Source: Sphingomonas psychrotolerans
GTDB lineage: Bacteria > Pseudomonadota > Alphaproteobacteria > Sphingomonadales > Sphingomonadaceae
DNA: 64,000 nt
Reading direction: 5' to 3'
Assembly (NCBI RefSeq): GCF_002796605.1
Contig: NZ_CP024923.1
Coordinates: forward strand, 4,471,501 to 4,535,500
A model generated the notes under the pieces. That model was not told where the DNA came from. It saw nothing but the letters and a program-made list of their open reading frames with translations, and did not search any database. This document shows positions 24,119-33,307 of the stretch, piece after piece. The position numbers and the translations under genes are program-made. How positions within the stretch are numbered: the stretch's first letter is position 1; every line of letters begins with the position of its first letter.

Positions 24119-26227
24119 TCAGAAACGGCGGCGCAGCGAGGCGAGGACCGTGCGATCCTTGCCGAGGTAGCAATAGCCTTCGTTGATCGCGCCGGCGGAG
24201 TAGCTGCAGTTGGTGTAGACCTTCTCGTCGAAGATGTTGGCGCCGTTCACCGATAGCGACCATTTGCCGTAGCTGAGCTCGAGCATGGCATCGGCCAGCG
24301 TCACCGGATCGACCCGGTAGAGCTGGTCGAAGCTGACCTTGTCGCTTTGATAGCGCACCCCGGCGCCGACCTTGACGCTGAGATCACCCCCCAGGTCGAA
24401 CCGCTTCGACGTCCAGACCGATGCCTGATGCTCGGGCAGATTCTCGCGCCGATCGCCGCGCAGTCGGCCATCGACGACCAAATATTCGGCGCGGGTATAG
24501 CTGTACGAGGCAGTAACGTCGAAATCGGCCGGCAGCTTGAGCTTGGCTTCGGCCTCGACGCCGCGCGAACGGGTCGAGCCGCCCTGGATGAAGTTCTGCA
24601 GTTCGTTCGGGTCGGCGATCAGGACATTCTGTTCCTTGATGTCATAGGCCGCGACGGTGAACAGCATCCGCGACGAAGGCTGGAACTTGATGCCCGCTTC
24701 GTACTGGCGGCCCGACCGCGGGACATAGGCCACGCCGAAGAAGTTCGATCCGAACACCGGCAGGAACGATTCCGAATAATTGAAATAGGGCGACACGCCC
24801 TTGACCAGATCGGCGATGATGCCGCCGCGGAACGTCCACGCCTTGTTGCTTTCCAGCTGCACGTTGTTGACGTTCGACTTCACATTGTCGTGCCGCGCGC
24901 CGAAGACGAGCGACACCCGGTCCCAGGCGCGGATCTGGTCCTGGAAATAGAAGCCGGTCTGCGAATTCTTGGTGTCCGTGGTCCAGCCCACGCCCGTGGC
25001 GAACGGCACGCCGTACACCGGCGCATAGAGATTGAGCCCCGGCGCGGCGCCGAAGCCTTCCTCCTTGTCCTCACGGAACTCGGTATAGTCGAACCCGGCG
25101 AGGATCTGGTGCTCCAGCGGTCCGGTGCCGAAGCTCAGCACGAGATTATTGTCGCTGTTGAGGCCGGTATATTGGGCGCGGTTCAGATACCAGGCGCGGT
25201 TGGCGATGGTGCGGCCCGCGTCGGCATAGGCGCCCCCGAAGCCGGTATAGCCGAACACTTCCTGATAGTCGGTGTCCTGCTCGAAGGTGCGGTTGCGGCT
25301 GTTGAAGGTCAAATTGTCGTTGAAACGGTGCGTCACCAGCAGCGACAGCGCATAATGGCTCGAGCGGGTATGGTTGAAGTCCGGCTCGCCCAGATAGAAA
25401 TCGTCGGAGATACGCGTGGCGCCGCTGCCGTCGACGGTCTTGCTGGTCGGCAGATAGGTCTGGCTGCCCAGCTTGTCGCGCTGATATAGCCCGATAAAGG
25501 TCACTTCGGTGTCCGGGCCCGGCCTGAGAGTGACTGCCGGCATGACCGTGATGCGATCGTTCTTCTGCCCCGGCTGCTGCAGGTCCGCGTCGCGGTACAG
25601 GCCGACGAGCCGCGCCGAGACGCCGTCGACGATCGGGCCGGTGACGTCGAGCTGCGCCTGCTTGTAATCGTCGGTGCCGTAGGTGATGCCGATCTCGCCG
25701 CCGAAATTTTCCTGCGGCCGCTTGCTGATCGAATTCAGGATGCCGCCCGCGCCACCGCCGCCGTACAAGGTCGACGAAGGGCCGCGCAGCAGCTCGGCGC
25801 GCTCGACGGTGAAGATTTCCAGCCGTCCGCCATAGATGAAGCCCGGCATGCGATTGAGGCCGTCGAGATATTGCTCGGCGCCGGTGCCGCGCACCGCGAG
25901 GAAGTCGCCGCGGGTGTCGACGCCGTTCAGCTCGCTGGTGGCACCCGCGCTGTAGCGGATGACGTCCTGCAAATTGACGGCTGCGCGATCCTGGAAATCC
26001 TCGCTGGTGATGACGCTCACCGACTGCGGGACCTGAGTCAGCGGCGTATCGGTCTTGGTGCCTGAAAGCGCGCTGCCGGTCACGACGATGTCATCTTCGC
26101 CGTTCACATCCGGCGCGTCCTGGGCCAGCGCCGCATGCGACCAGGCCAGCATGCCGCAGGCCGACAGCAGCGCCAGCCGCAGTCGCTTCGCTCTGAGGGA
26201 ACCGCGTATCTCGAACTGCCGTACCAT
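24119..26227 (-). CDS. TonB-dependent siderophore-type receptor
   Basis: The 702-residue receptor has a signal peptide (LLSACGMLAWSHAALA), a TonB-box-like segment (DDIVVTG) and the siderophore-receptor plug pattern (TPLTQVPQSVSVITSEDF, LQDVIRYSAGA, ERAELLRGPSSTLYGGGGA). A barrel follows, ending in ASLRRRF with terminal phenylalanine. Sequence class is FhuA/FpvA-like, but many such receptors in sphingomonads serve other substrates. The start at 26227 follows AAGGGG. Its placement before an amidohydrolase and after a LAL regulator suggests uptake of an organic nitrogen compound rather than iron. Confidence 0.9.
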   Translation of the reverse strand: MVRQFEIRGSLRAKRLRLALLSACGMLAWSHAALAQDAPDVNGEDDIVVTGSALSGTKTDTPLTQVPQSVSVITSEDFQDRAAVNLQDVIRYSAGATSELNGVDTRGDFLAVRGTGAEQYLDGLNRMPGFIYGGRLEIFTVERAELLRGPSSTLYGGGGAGGILNSISKRPQENFGGEIGITYGTDDYKQAQLDVTGPIVDGVSARLVGLYRDADLQQPGQKNDRITVMPAVTLRPGPDTEVTFIGLYQRDKLGSQTYLPTSKTVDGSGATRISDDFYLGEPDFNHTRSSHYALSLLVTHRFNDNLTFNSRNRTFEQDTDYQEVFGYTGFGGAYADAGRTIANRAWYLNRAQYTGLNSDNNLVLSFGTGPLEHQILAGFDYTEFREDKEEGFGAAPGLNLYAPVYGVPFATGVGWTTDTKNSQTGFYFQDQIRAWDRVSLVFGARHDNVKSNVNNVQLESNKAWTFRGGIIADLVKGVSPYFNYSESFLPVFGSNFFGVAYVPRSGRQYEAGIKFQPSSRMLFTVAAYDIKEQNVLIADPNELQNFIQGGSTRSRGVEAEAKLKLPADFDVTASYSYTRAEYLVVDGRLRGDRRENLPEHQASVWTSKRFDLGGDLSVKVGAGVRYQSDKVSFDQLYRVDPVTLADAMLELSYGKWSLSVNGANIFDEKVYTNCSYSAGAINEGYCYLGKDRTVLASLRRRF

Positions 26228-26349
26228 ATGCCACCCCTTGTGAAGTCGTTGTGATGTCGTTGTCGAACGCCGGCGCGCAGTGCGTTGTGTGCGCCAGTCC
26301 TCCCATCGGCATTCAACAACACGGGCGCGGCAACGCCACGCGCAAATCA

Positions 26350-26378
26350 GGGTAAGCAAGGGGTGAAGATGGGTAAGC
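26350..26378. promoter_or_regulatory. Direct repeat GGGTAAGC (21-bp period) upstream of the TBDR
   Basis: Two identical 8-mers GGGTAAGC stand at 26350-26357 and 26371-26378. Read in the direction of the leftward TBDR gene they are GCTTACCC repeats about 120 bases before its start. The same TTACCC core with the same 21-bp period occurs at 29189-29218 before the hydantoinase operon. A binding site for the intervening LAL regulator is inferred. Confidence 0.55.
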
Positions 26379-26397
26379 CCGTAGAGACAAGCGGGTG

Positions 26398-29127
26398 TCA
26401 GGCGGCGGGCGGATCGGCGCCCGGCAGAAAGCCGCGCTCGCGCGAGACGCGTACCGCGTCGCGGCGCTTGTTGACCCCGATCTTGCGGAAAACCGATTTG
26501 AGCCGGTATTTTACCGTGTCCGGCGACATGCCGATCAGCCGGGCGATCTCCTTGTTCGAATAACCGTAGCTCAGATGCGCGAGGATCGCCGTTTCGGCTG
26601 GGTTGAGAGCGTCGTCGTCCGCCGGCGCCGCGGCGCGGATGGCGACGGCGCGAGAGAGATTGCGCAGGAACTGGGCGCGGAAGCGATCGATCCGCGGCGC
26701 GCCGCCAAGCGCCGCCTCGACCAGCTCACGCGAGAAGCGCCGCGCATCGACGAAAGGGCGGACCACGCCCTGGAACATCGCCACGCCGACCGCCTCGTCG
26801 AAACAAGCCTGTGCGCGGGCCGCGTCGCCCGCCTGACGCAAGCCATGTGCGCGGAGCAGATTGACGTCGATCAGCAGCCGGCCCGCGCCGTGCTGGCTGG
26901 CCCAGCGGTGCATATGCGCGAGATCGGCGAGCGCGGTCACGTGATCGCCGTCCAGCAGATGCAATTGCGCGCGGCACATGGCAGCGGCCACCGCCACTGC
27001 GCGATAGCGCGGCGATTCCGAGCGCATCGGCTCCGCAAGCGCGTCGAGCCCGATGCGCTCGGCCAATGCCCTTGCAGGGGCGATGTCCGGCGCGTGGTGG
27101 AGCAGCAGCTCGAGCTCGCATAGATCGGTGAGCAAGGTGAGCTGGTGGAAGCGCCGGCGCTCGGCGGTGCGCCGGGCGCGATCGAGCAATGCCTGCGCGG
27201 CGGCAAGCGCGCCGTCGCCGGCCGCCGCGCGGGCGGCAGTGAAATAAGCTGCGGCGTAGACGTCGACCCAGCCGTCGAACAATTCCATGTGCGGCAGCGC
27301 CCATTCGAGCAAGGCGAGCGCCTCCGGCGCGCGGTCCTGCTCGTAGAGCAATTCCGCCTCGAACGCCGCGCAATTGGCCGCGAGGTCCGATCGCGGGCCG
27401 AAGCCGCGTTCGATTTCATCGCGAGCATCGGCGAGGATCACGGCGGCGTCCTGCATGCGGCCCTGGGCGCGCTTGATCCGCGCCTCGTGGAAGCGCGTGA
27501 ACAGGTCCGAATAAAGCGAGCCGAGCGCCTGATAATGCTCGCGCGCGGCGAGCGTCGGTTCGAGCGCACGCTCCAGCCAGCCGCCTTCATAATATTTGGC
27601 GCCCAGCGTTTCGTAGAAATTGGCGAGCACCAGATGATCGTCGGCCGGCAGCGTGCGGAGCAGCGCCTCGCGCTCGAGCAAGGTCTCGAACGTCATCGGC
27701 AGATTCTCATATTCGACCAGCACATCGCCGACGACGCGGATCTCGGTCCATAGATCGGCGGAGAGATCGGGGTCTGCGGTCGCGACGAAGCGATCGAACT
27801 CGGCGCGGGCGACTTCCATCTGGCCGCGCTTCACTTCGAGATAGATGCTCGCCAGCAACAGCCGCGGGCGCGCCGCGATGGTGGCGGCAGGCAATTCGGC
27901 GAGGCCGCGCTCGACCATGCCCTGAAAGCCCTGCGGGATCAGCCGCCAGCCGCCGGCATCCTCGAGCACCGTCGCCAGCAGTGCGTCGTCACTCGCCTGG
28001 ACGGCGTGATCGACCGCTTCGACCACTTCGCCCCGCTCGGCGAACCACAAGGCCGCCCGCCGCTGCAGCGTGCGGAACAATGCGGCATCGCCGCGGGCGA
28101 GGCGCTCGCGCAGATATTCGGCGAAGAGCTGATGATAGCGATAGGCTTGGCGATCGGGCGAAACCGGGGTGAGCACCACGCCTTGCTGCTCGAGCCTTTC
28201 GAGCAGCAGCCAGCCGTCCTGGCGATCGCACAGCAAATTGATCGTGTCGCCGGTGAGATGGTCGAGCAACGCGGTGCGCAGGACGACTTGCTGAGTTTCC
28301 TCGGGCAGCGTCATCAGCACTTGCTCGGAAAGGTAGCGTGCGAGTTCCGAACTCGCGCCGCTGAAATGCGCGACGAGCTGGCGGGGGTCGGCGCCGCGCT
28401 TCAAGGAGAGCGCAGTGAGCTGGAGCGCGATCGCCCAGCCTTCGGTGCGCTCGACGATGCGCGCCACGTCTTCGCCCGCGAGCGTCGCGCCGTCGCCGCG
28501 CGCGAGCAGCGCCCCTGCTTCCTCGGCAGAGAATTTGAGGTCCTCGGCATGGAGCTCGAGCAATTGCTCTTCGGCAGCGAGGAGCGACTGGCCGAGCCAC
28601 GGATAATCGCGCGAGGCGACGATGAAGTGGCAGTTGGGCGGCGCGAGCTGGATCAGCGCCTTGAGGAACTCGCCGACCGGCGCGCCTTCGGCGAGATGGA
28701 GATCGTCGAGAATCAGCACCACCCGGCGCGGTTCGCGCGCGAGGCGATTGATGATCGCGGACAAGGCCGCGCGCGGCGGCAGATCGGCGAGCTTGCGTTC
28801 GCCCTCGGCATCCATGCCGTCCACCGCGAGCGCGATATATTGGGCGAGGCGCCCGGGATCGGCATCGTCGCGTTCGAGAGTCAGCCACGCGACCAGCGTC
28901 GCGTCGCCGTCGACCCGGGCGCGCCACTGCGAAAGCAGGCTGGTCTTGCCGTAGCCGGCGGGGGCGTGGATGAGCGTGAGGCGCCGCGCCAGCGCCCCAT
29001 CGAGCCGCGCGAGCAGCGCATCGCGCCGCACCTGGTTCCCCATCCAGGCGGGGGGCGCGATCTTCGTGGGGATCAGTTCATCCACTTTGCCGTCCTGTCG
29101 CCAAGGCTCCTCGTCGCTTTCCGGCAT
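26398..29127 (-). CDS. MalT-like LAL regulator (ATPase + LuxR HTH)
   Basis: This is a 909-residue transcription factor with a Walker A motif (HAPAGYGKTSL, Lys about residue 61) and a Walker B region (VVLILDDLHL, about residues 134-143). A winged-helix segment, a long TPR-like helical region (about 400-780) and a C-terminal LuxR HTH (about 840-900: LNPAETAILAHLSYGYSNKEI, then IGMSPDTVKYRL) follow. LAL/STAND activators oligomerise on ATP and effector binding and activate catabolic promoters. GGAGCGGG precedes the ATG. It is flanked on both sides by TTACCC direct repeats and is the likely activator of both adjacent operons. Confidence 0.92.
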   Translation of the reverse strand: MPESDEEPWRQDGKVDELIPTKIAPPAWMGNQVRRDALLARLDGALARRLTLIHAPAGYGKTSLLSQWRARVDGDATLVAWLTLERDDADPGRLAQYIALAVDGMDAEGERKLADLPPRAALSAIINRLAREPRRVVLILDDLHLAEGAPVGEFLKALIQLAPPNCHFIVASRDYPWLGQSLLAAEEQLLELHAEDLKFSAEEAGALLARGDGATLAGEDVARIVERTEGWAIALQLTALSLKRGADPRQLVAHFSGASSELARYLSEQVLMTLPEETQQVVLRTALLDHLTGDTINLLCDRQDGWLLLERLEQQGVVLTPVSPDRQAYRYHQLFAEYLRERLARGDAALFRTLQRRAALWFAERGEVVEAVDHAVQASDDALLATVLEDAGGWRLIPQGFQGMVERGLAELPAATIAARPRLLLASIYLEVKRGQMEVARAEFDRFVATADPDLSADLWTEIRVVGDVLVEYENLPMTFETLLEREALLRTLPADDHLVLANFYETLGAKYYEGGWLERALEPTLAAREHYQALGSLYSDLFTRFHEARIKRAQGRMQDAAVILADARDEIERGFGPRSDLAANCAAFEAELLYEQDRAPEALALLEWALPHMELFDGWVDVYAAAYFTAARAAAGDGALAAAQALLDRARRTAERRRFHQLTLLTDLCELELLLHHAPDIAPARALAERIGLDALAEPMRSESPRYRAVAVAAAMCRAQLHLLDGDHVTALADLAHMHRWASQHGAGRLLIDVNLLRAHGLRQAGDAARAQACFDEAVGVAMFQGVVRPFVDARRFSRELVEAALGGAPRIDRFRAQFLRNLSRAVAIRAAAPADDDALNPAETAILAHLSYGYSNKEIARLIGMSPDTVKYRLKSVFRKIGVNKRRDAVRVSRERGFLPGADPPAA

Positions 29128-29188
29128 CCCGCTCCGCCGGGAAGTCTAGGCGTGGAATTGCGGTGCGCTCAAGGCCGCCACGACAAGA

Positions 29189-29218
29189 ATTACCCGATTG
29201 GGCGGGCCGATTACCCGA
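29189..29218. promoter_or_regulatory. Direct repeat ATTACCCGA (21-bp period) upstream of the hydantoinase operon
   Basis: Two identical 9-mers ATTACCCGA lie at 29189-29197 and 29210-29218, two helical turns apart. The second copy ends 90 bases before the GTG of the hydantoinase gene, and the first copy starts 61 bases from the start of the divergent LAL gene. The core and spacing match the repeat at 26350-26378. A LAL-regulator binding site is inferred. Confidence 0.6.
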
Positions 29219-29308
29219 ACCACCTGTTCCCGCACCCGTTTTACGAGTTGCGCGGCGAACGACGCGGCACCTACCCACAAGGGGTTACCGGGGCAGGAGT
29301 TGAGGTCA

Positions 29309-30934
29309 GTGCGCATTGGTGTCGATGTGGGGGGCACGAATACCGACGCCGTGCTGATGGACGGGAGCGACGTGCGCGCCTGGACCAAGCAGCCGACCAC
29401 CGCCGATGTGAGCTCGGGAGTCGCAGCGGCGATCACGGTCGTGCTGGAGCAGGCCGGGGTGGCGCCGGGCGCGATCGCATCGGTGATGATCGGCACCACC
29501 CATTTCGCCAACGCTTTGGTCGAGCGCAACCAGCTCGACCGGGTCGGGGTGCTCCGGCTGGCGAGCCCCTCGGGCGAGGCGCTGCCGCCGATGACCGGCT
29601 GGCCGGCCGACCTGACCGCGCGGATCGGCGACCATGTCTTCCTGCTTCCTGGCGGCTATGAAATGGACGGGCGCGAGATCGCGCCGCTCGACGAGACCAG
29701 GGTCCGCGACGCCGCGCTCACCTTGCGGTCGGCGGGCGTCGACGCGATAGCGATCAGCTGCGCCTTCGCGCCGATCAACGCGGCGATGGAAGACCGCGCC
29801 GCACAGATCGTGCGGCAGGTGCATCCGGACGCCGTGGTCACCGTCTCCAATGCGATCGGCCGGATCGGTTTCATCGAGCGCGAGAATGCGGCGATCCTCA
29901 ATACCGCACTGACCAGCCTTGCGGGCCGGGTGATTGCGTCTTTCGAGCGGGCGCTGGCGGCGATCGGCGTATCCGCGCCGCTCTATATCTCGCAGAATGA
30001 CGGTACCTTGATCTCGGCGGCGCAGGCGGCGACCTATCCGGTGCTGACGATCGGATCGGGGCCGACCAACTCGATGCGCGGCGCCGCCTTCCTGACCGGC
30101 GTTACCGACGCGATCGTGATGGATGTCGGCGGCACCACCACCGATGTCGGCGTGCTGGTGGGCGGCTTCCCGCGCGAATCCTCGATCGCAGTCGATATCG
30201 GCGGGGTGCGCACCAATTTCCGCATGCCCGACATCCTCGCGATTGGGCTGGGGGGTGGTACGCGGGTGCATCTCGATCCGGCGCTGTATGGAGCGGTGGC
30301 GCTCGACGCGGCGGCGCTGCGGGTTGGTCCGGACTCGGTCGGCTTCCGCATCGCCGAGGATGCGATGCTGTTCGGCGGGGCCACGCTGACGACGAGCGAC
30401 GTGGCGGTCGCCACCGGCCGTGCCGCGTTCGGCGATCCGTCGCGCTTGCCTCCGCTGAGCGACGCGGTGTTGCAGACGGTGTGGCAGCGAATCCAGACCA
30501 TGCTGGCCGACACCGTCGACCGCATGAAGACCGCACGCGGCGACGTGACGATACTCGCAGTGGGCGGCGGCAATTTCCTGATTCCGGATACGCTGAAGGG
30601 TGCCGCGAAAGTGATCCGTCCGCCGCATGCGGGGGTGGCCAATGCAGTGGGGGCGGCGATCGCGCAGATCGGCGCGCAGGTCGAGCAACTCGTCAGCTAT
30701 GACAAGGTGCCGCGCGCCACGGTGATCGCGCAGCTGTCCGACGAGGCGCGCGCACGCGTGGCGGCGGCGGGGGGCGATATCGAGAAGGTGCAAATCGTGG
30801 ACGTCGATGAAGTGTTTCTGAGCTATATGCCCGGCCGGGCCGCGCAAGTCCGCGTCCGCGCGGTGAGCGATCTCGTCGAGAACCGCACCACCGGCGCCAC
30901 CCCTGAAACGAGCCTGGCCGCCCATGCGCATTGA
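29309..30934 (+). CDS. Hydantoinase/oxoprolinase family protein (HyuA-like)
   Basis: This 541-residue ATP-dependent hydrolase family member has an acetate/sugar-kinase-like ATPase fold. The N-terminal RIGVDVGGTNTDAVL is the phosphate-1 motif, MIGTTHFANALVER follows, and VMDVGGTTTDVGVLVGG (near residue 270) is the second. The family opens cyclic amides such as hydantoins or 5-oxoproline with ATP hydrolysis. The GTG at 29309 is chosen because AGGAG lies nine bases upstream and the domain begins there. The end overlaps the DUF917 gene by 11 bases; a permease gene follows, giving a three-gene operon. Confidence 0.92.
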   Translation: MRIGVDVGGTNTDAVLMDGSDVRAWTKQPTTADVSSGVAAAITVVLEQAGVAPGAIASVMIGTTHFANALVERNQLDRVGVLRLASPSGEALPPMTGWPADLTARIGDHVFLLPGGYEMDGREIAPLDETRVRDAALTLRSAGVDAIAISCAFAPINAAMEDRAAQIVRQVHPDAVVTVSNAIGRIGFIERENAAILNTALTSLAGRVIASFERALAAIGVSAPLYISQNDGTLISAAQAATYPVLTIGSGPTNSMRGAAFLTGVTDAIVMDVGGTTTDVGVLVGGFPRESSIAVDIGGVRTNFRMPDILAIGLGGGTRVHLDPALYGAVALDAAALRVGPDSVGFRIAEDAMLFGGATLTTSDVAVATGRAAFGDPSRLPPLSDAVLQTVWQRIQTMLADTVDRMKTARGDVTILAVGGGNFLIPDTLKGAAKVIRPPHAGVANAVGAAIAQIGAQVEQLVSYDKVPRATVIAQLSDEARARVAAAGGDIEKVQIVDVDEVFLSYMPGRAAQVRVRAVSDLVENRTTGATPETSLAAHAH

Positions 30935-32024
30935 TCGCGCGGCGCTTGCCGATCTCGCCACCGGCGCGGCCTTTCTGGGATCGGGCGGGGGTGGGGACCC
31001 CTATTATGCCATGCTCCTCGGCGAGGCCGAACTCGCCCGGCGCGGCAGCTTTGAGCTGGTGACGCTCGATGTGTTGGCGGACGACGCGCTGGTCGTGCCG
31101 TGCGGCTGGGTCGGTGCGCCGACAGTCTCGGTCGAGAAGTTGCCGAGCGGCAAGGAGGCGATGGCCGGACTGCTCCGGCTGGAGACGATGCTCGGCCGAA
31201 AGATCGACGCAGTGATGCCGATCGAGATCGGCGGCAGCAACGGGCTGGCGCCCCTCGTCGCCGCCGCCGAGCTGGGAGTGCCGGTGGTCGATGCCGATGG
31301 CATGGGGCGTGCCTTCCCCGAATCGCAGATGGCGATCTTCAACATCCACGGGATATCGGCCTGCCCCTCGGTGGTGACCGCATCGTCGGGATCGCTGACG
31401 GTGATCGAGACCTCGGACAATGTCGAGCATGAGCGGCTGGCGCGTGCGCTGGCGATCGCGCTGGGCGGGATCGCACACATGGTCGAATATCCACTGAGCG
31501 GCGCGCAGGCCAAGGCCTATGCGGTGCCCGGCAGCATTTCGGCGGCGATCGCGATCGGCGCGGCGATCCGGCAGGCGCGCGCGGCGGGCGAGGATCCGTT
31601 CGAGGCGCTGTTCACTGCGCTGTGGGAGGGCGGGCTCTATTCGCATGCGGGAGTGCTGTTCGACGGCAAGATCACCGATCTCGAGCGCGAGACGCGCGGC
31701 GGCTTCTCGGTCGGCCGGATCGTGATCGAGGCGTTCGACGGCCAGTCGCGCGTCGAGGTCGATTTCCAGAACGAGAATCTGCTGGCGCGCCGCGACGGCC
31801 GGATCGTCGCGATGGTGCCTGACATCCTGACGGTGATGGACCGCGAGACCGCCGACAGCATTACTACCGAACGGCTCAAATACGGCCAGCGAGTCAAATT
31901 GGTCGGCGCCGCCGCGCCGGCGATGCTGCGCACCGAACGCGCGCTCGACTTCGTCGGGCCAGGCGCCTTCGGCTATCCCGACGCCTATGTGCCGATCGAG
32001 CAATTGAACGGGTGGGGGGCGTGA
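30924..32024 (+). CDS. DUF917 / S-methyl-thiohydantoin desulfurase-domain protein
   Basis: The product has 366 residues. The N-terminal FLGSGGGGDPYYAMLLGE and later PIEIGGSNGLAPLVAA and DADGMGRAFPESQM are hallmarks of DUF917 (Pfam PF06032). Members almost always accompany hydantoinase/oxoprolinase genes and permeases; the domain has been connected with thiohydantoin desulfurisation. The true substrate here is unknown. It overlaps the upstream hydantoinase gene by 11 bases and the downstream permease gene by four (GTGA), so the three are translated together. Confidence 0.9.
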   Translation: MRIDRAALADLATGAAFLGSGGGGDPYYAMLLGEAELARRGSFELVTLDVLADDALVVPCGWVGAPTVSVEKLPSGKEAMAGLLRLETMLGRKIDAVMPIEIGGSNGLAPLVAAAELGVPVVDADGMGRAFPESQMAIFNIHGISACPSVVTASSGSLTVIETSDNVEHERLARALAIALGGIAHMVEYPLSGAQAKAYAVPGSISAAIAIGAAIRQARAAGEDPFEALFTALWEGGLYSHAGVLFDGKITDLERETRGGFSVGRIVIEAFDGQSRVEVDFQNENLLARRDGRIVAMVPDILTVMDRETADSITTERLKYGQRVKLVGAAAPAMLRTERALDFVGPGAFGYPDAYVPIEQLNGWGA

Positions 32025-33307
32025 CCGAACACGCCGGCGAACTCCACGCGCACAGCCCGGTCCCCGAGGGCGTTACCGTCCCCGGCTGGCGGGTCGGGCT
32101 GATCGTCGCGAGCTTTTCGATCGGGCTGCCGGACTTCCTCAACGGTGCGCACAATGCGTTGGCGCTGGGCTTGTGGGGCGCGGTGAGCGCGGCATTGATC
32201 GCGGCGGTGATCCTGTGCGCCGGGGGGTGCCTCACCGCATTGGTCAGTGTGCGGACGCGGCTATCGACCTATCTGCTCGTCCGCCGTTCGTTCGGCACCG
32301 GCGGCGCGGCGCTGATCAACACCGTGATCGCGCTCATCCATTTCTGCTGGTTCGGCGTAAACGCCTCGTTCTTCGGCGAGGCGATGGTGCAGGCGGCGGA
32401 GGCCAACGGCTTCGCCGGAAACTTCACGCTCTTCGTGATCCTCGGCAGCGCGCTGATGACGGTTTCGACGATCATCGGCTTCAAGGCGCTCGATCGGCTC
32501 GCGGTGGTGGCGGTGCCGGTGCTTGGCGTTATCCTGGCGCTGGTCGTCTGGGCCGCGCTCGATCGCCACGGATTGGTGACGGTCCCCGCCGCCAGCCCGG
32601 CAGAGCCGATGGGCTTCGGCATCGCGATCTCGGCGCTGATCGGCGCCTATATGCTCGCGGTCGCGACGATGCCCGATCTGTCGCGCTATACCCGCACCAC
32701 GCGCGGCGCGATCGCCAGCATGGTGCTGTCCTTCCCCATCGCCACGCCGCTGATGATGACCGCCGCGGCGATCCCCGCGCTGGCGACCTGCGAGACCAGC
32801 ATCATGAAGCTGGTGGTGCAATTCGGCTTCGGCACGCCGGTATTGTTCCTGCTGGTGCTGCCGACCTGGACGGTCAACTCGCTCAACCTCTATTCCTCGA
32901 GCCTGTCGCTCGGCACCACTTTCCCGCGGGTGCGGCCGTGGCTGTTCACAATGCTGGGCGGCACGATGGGCGCCGGCTTTGCGCTGATGGGCATCCTCGA
33001 CGCGTTCATTCCGTTCCTTTTGTTCCTCGGCCTGATCATCCCGCCGATCGCCGCGATCTATGTGATCGACGCGTTCACTACCTGGCGCGACGCCGATTCC
33101 GCCGCGTCCATCGCCGCAGTGCCGCTGGTGCGCTGGCCGGCGCTGGCGACCTGGCTCGGATCGATCGTGGTCGCTGTGCTCGCCGCCTATCAGGGATGGA
33201 CGCTGACCACGGTGCCCGCGCTCGACGCGACGATCTGCGCCGCTTTGGTCTATGCGCTGGTGCGCCGGCGTTTCGCGTCAGCCCGGCCCGGTTCCGACCA
33301 CGCCTGA
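32021..33307 (+). CDS. NCS1 family cytosine/purine permease
   Basis: The 428-residue protein has about 12 hydrophobic segments and the pattern of CodB-like NCS1 carriers (SFSIGLPDFLNGAHNALALG at the first helix, WFGVNASFFGEAM, MPDLSRYTRT). NCS1 carriers import nucleobases, allantoin or hydantoins by cation symport. GTG at 32021 overlaps the DUF917 stop; another GTG nine bases upstream is possible. Its place in the operon suggests it imports the cyclic amide that the hydantoinase opens. The tail overlaps the convergent CoA-transferase gene by 30 bases. Confidence 0.9.
   Translation: MTEHAGELHAHSPVPEGVTVPGWRVGLIVASFSIGLPDFLNGAHNALALGLWGAVSAALIAAVILCAGGCLTALVSVRTRLSTYLLVRRSFGTGGAALINTVIALIHFCWFGVNASFFGEAMVQAAEANGFAGNFTLFVILGSALMTVSTIIGFKALDRLAVVAVPVLGVILALVVWAALDRHGLVTVPAASPAEPMGFGIAISALIGAYMLAVATMPDLSRYTRTTRGAIASMVLSFPIATPLMMTAAAIPALATCETSIMKLVVQFGFGTPVLFLLVLPTWTVNSLNLYSSSLSLGTTFPRVRPWLFTMLGGTMGAGFALMGILDAFIPFLLFLGLIIPPIAAIYVIDAFTTWRDADSAASIAAVPLVRWPALATWLGSIVVAVLAAYQGWTLTTVPALDATICAALVYALVRRRFASARPGSDHA

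Noticed and set aside
24054..24263. N-terminal extension of the amidohydrolase
   Set aside because: It runs into the TBDR gene with a basic, motif-free sequence; the signal peptide starts at 24053.
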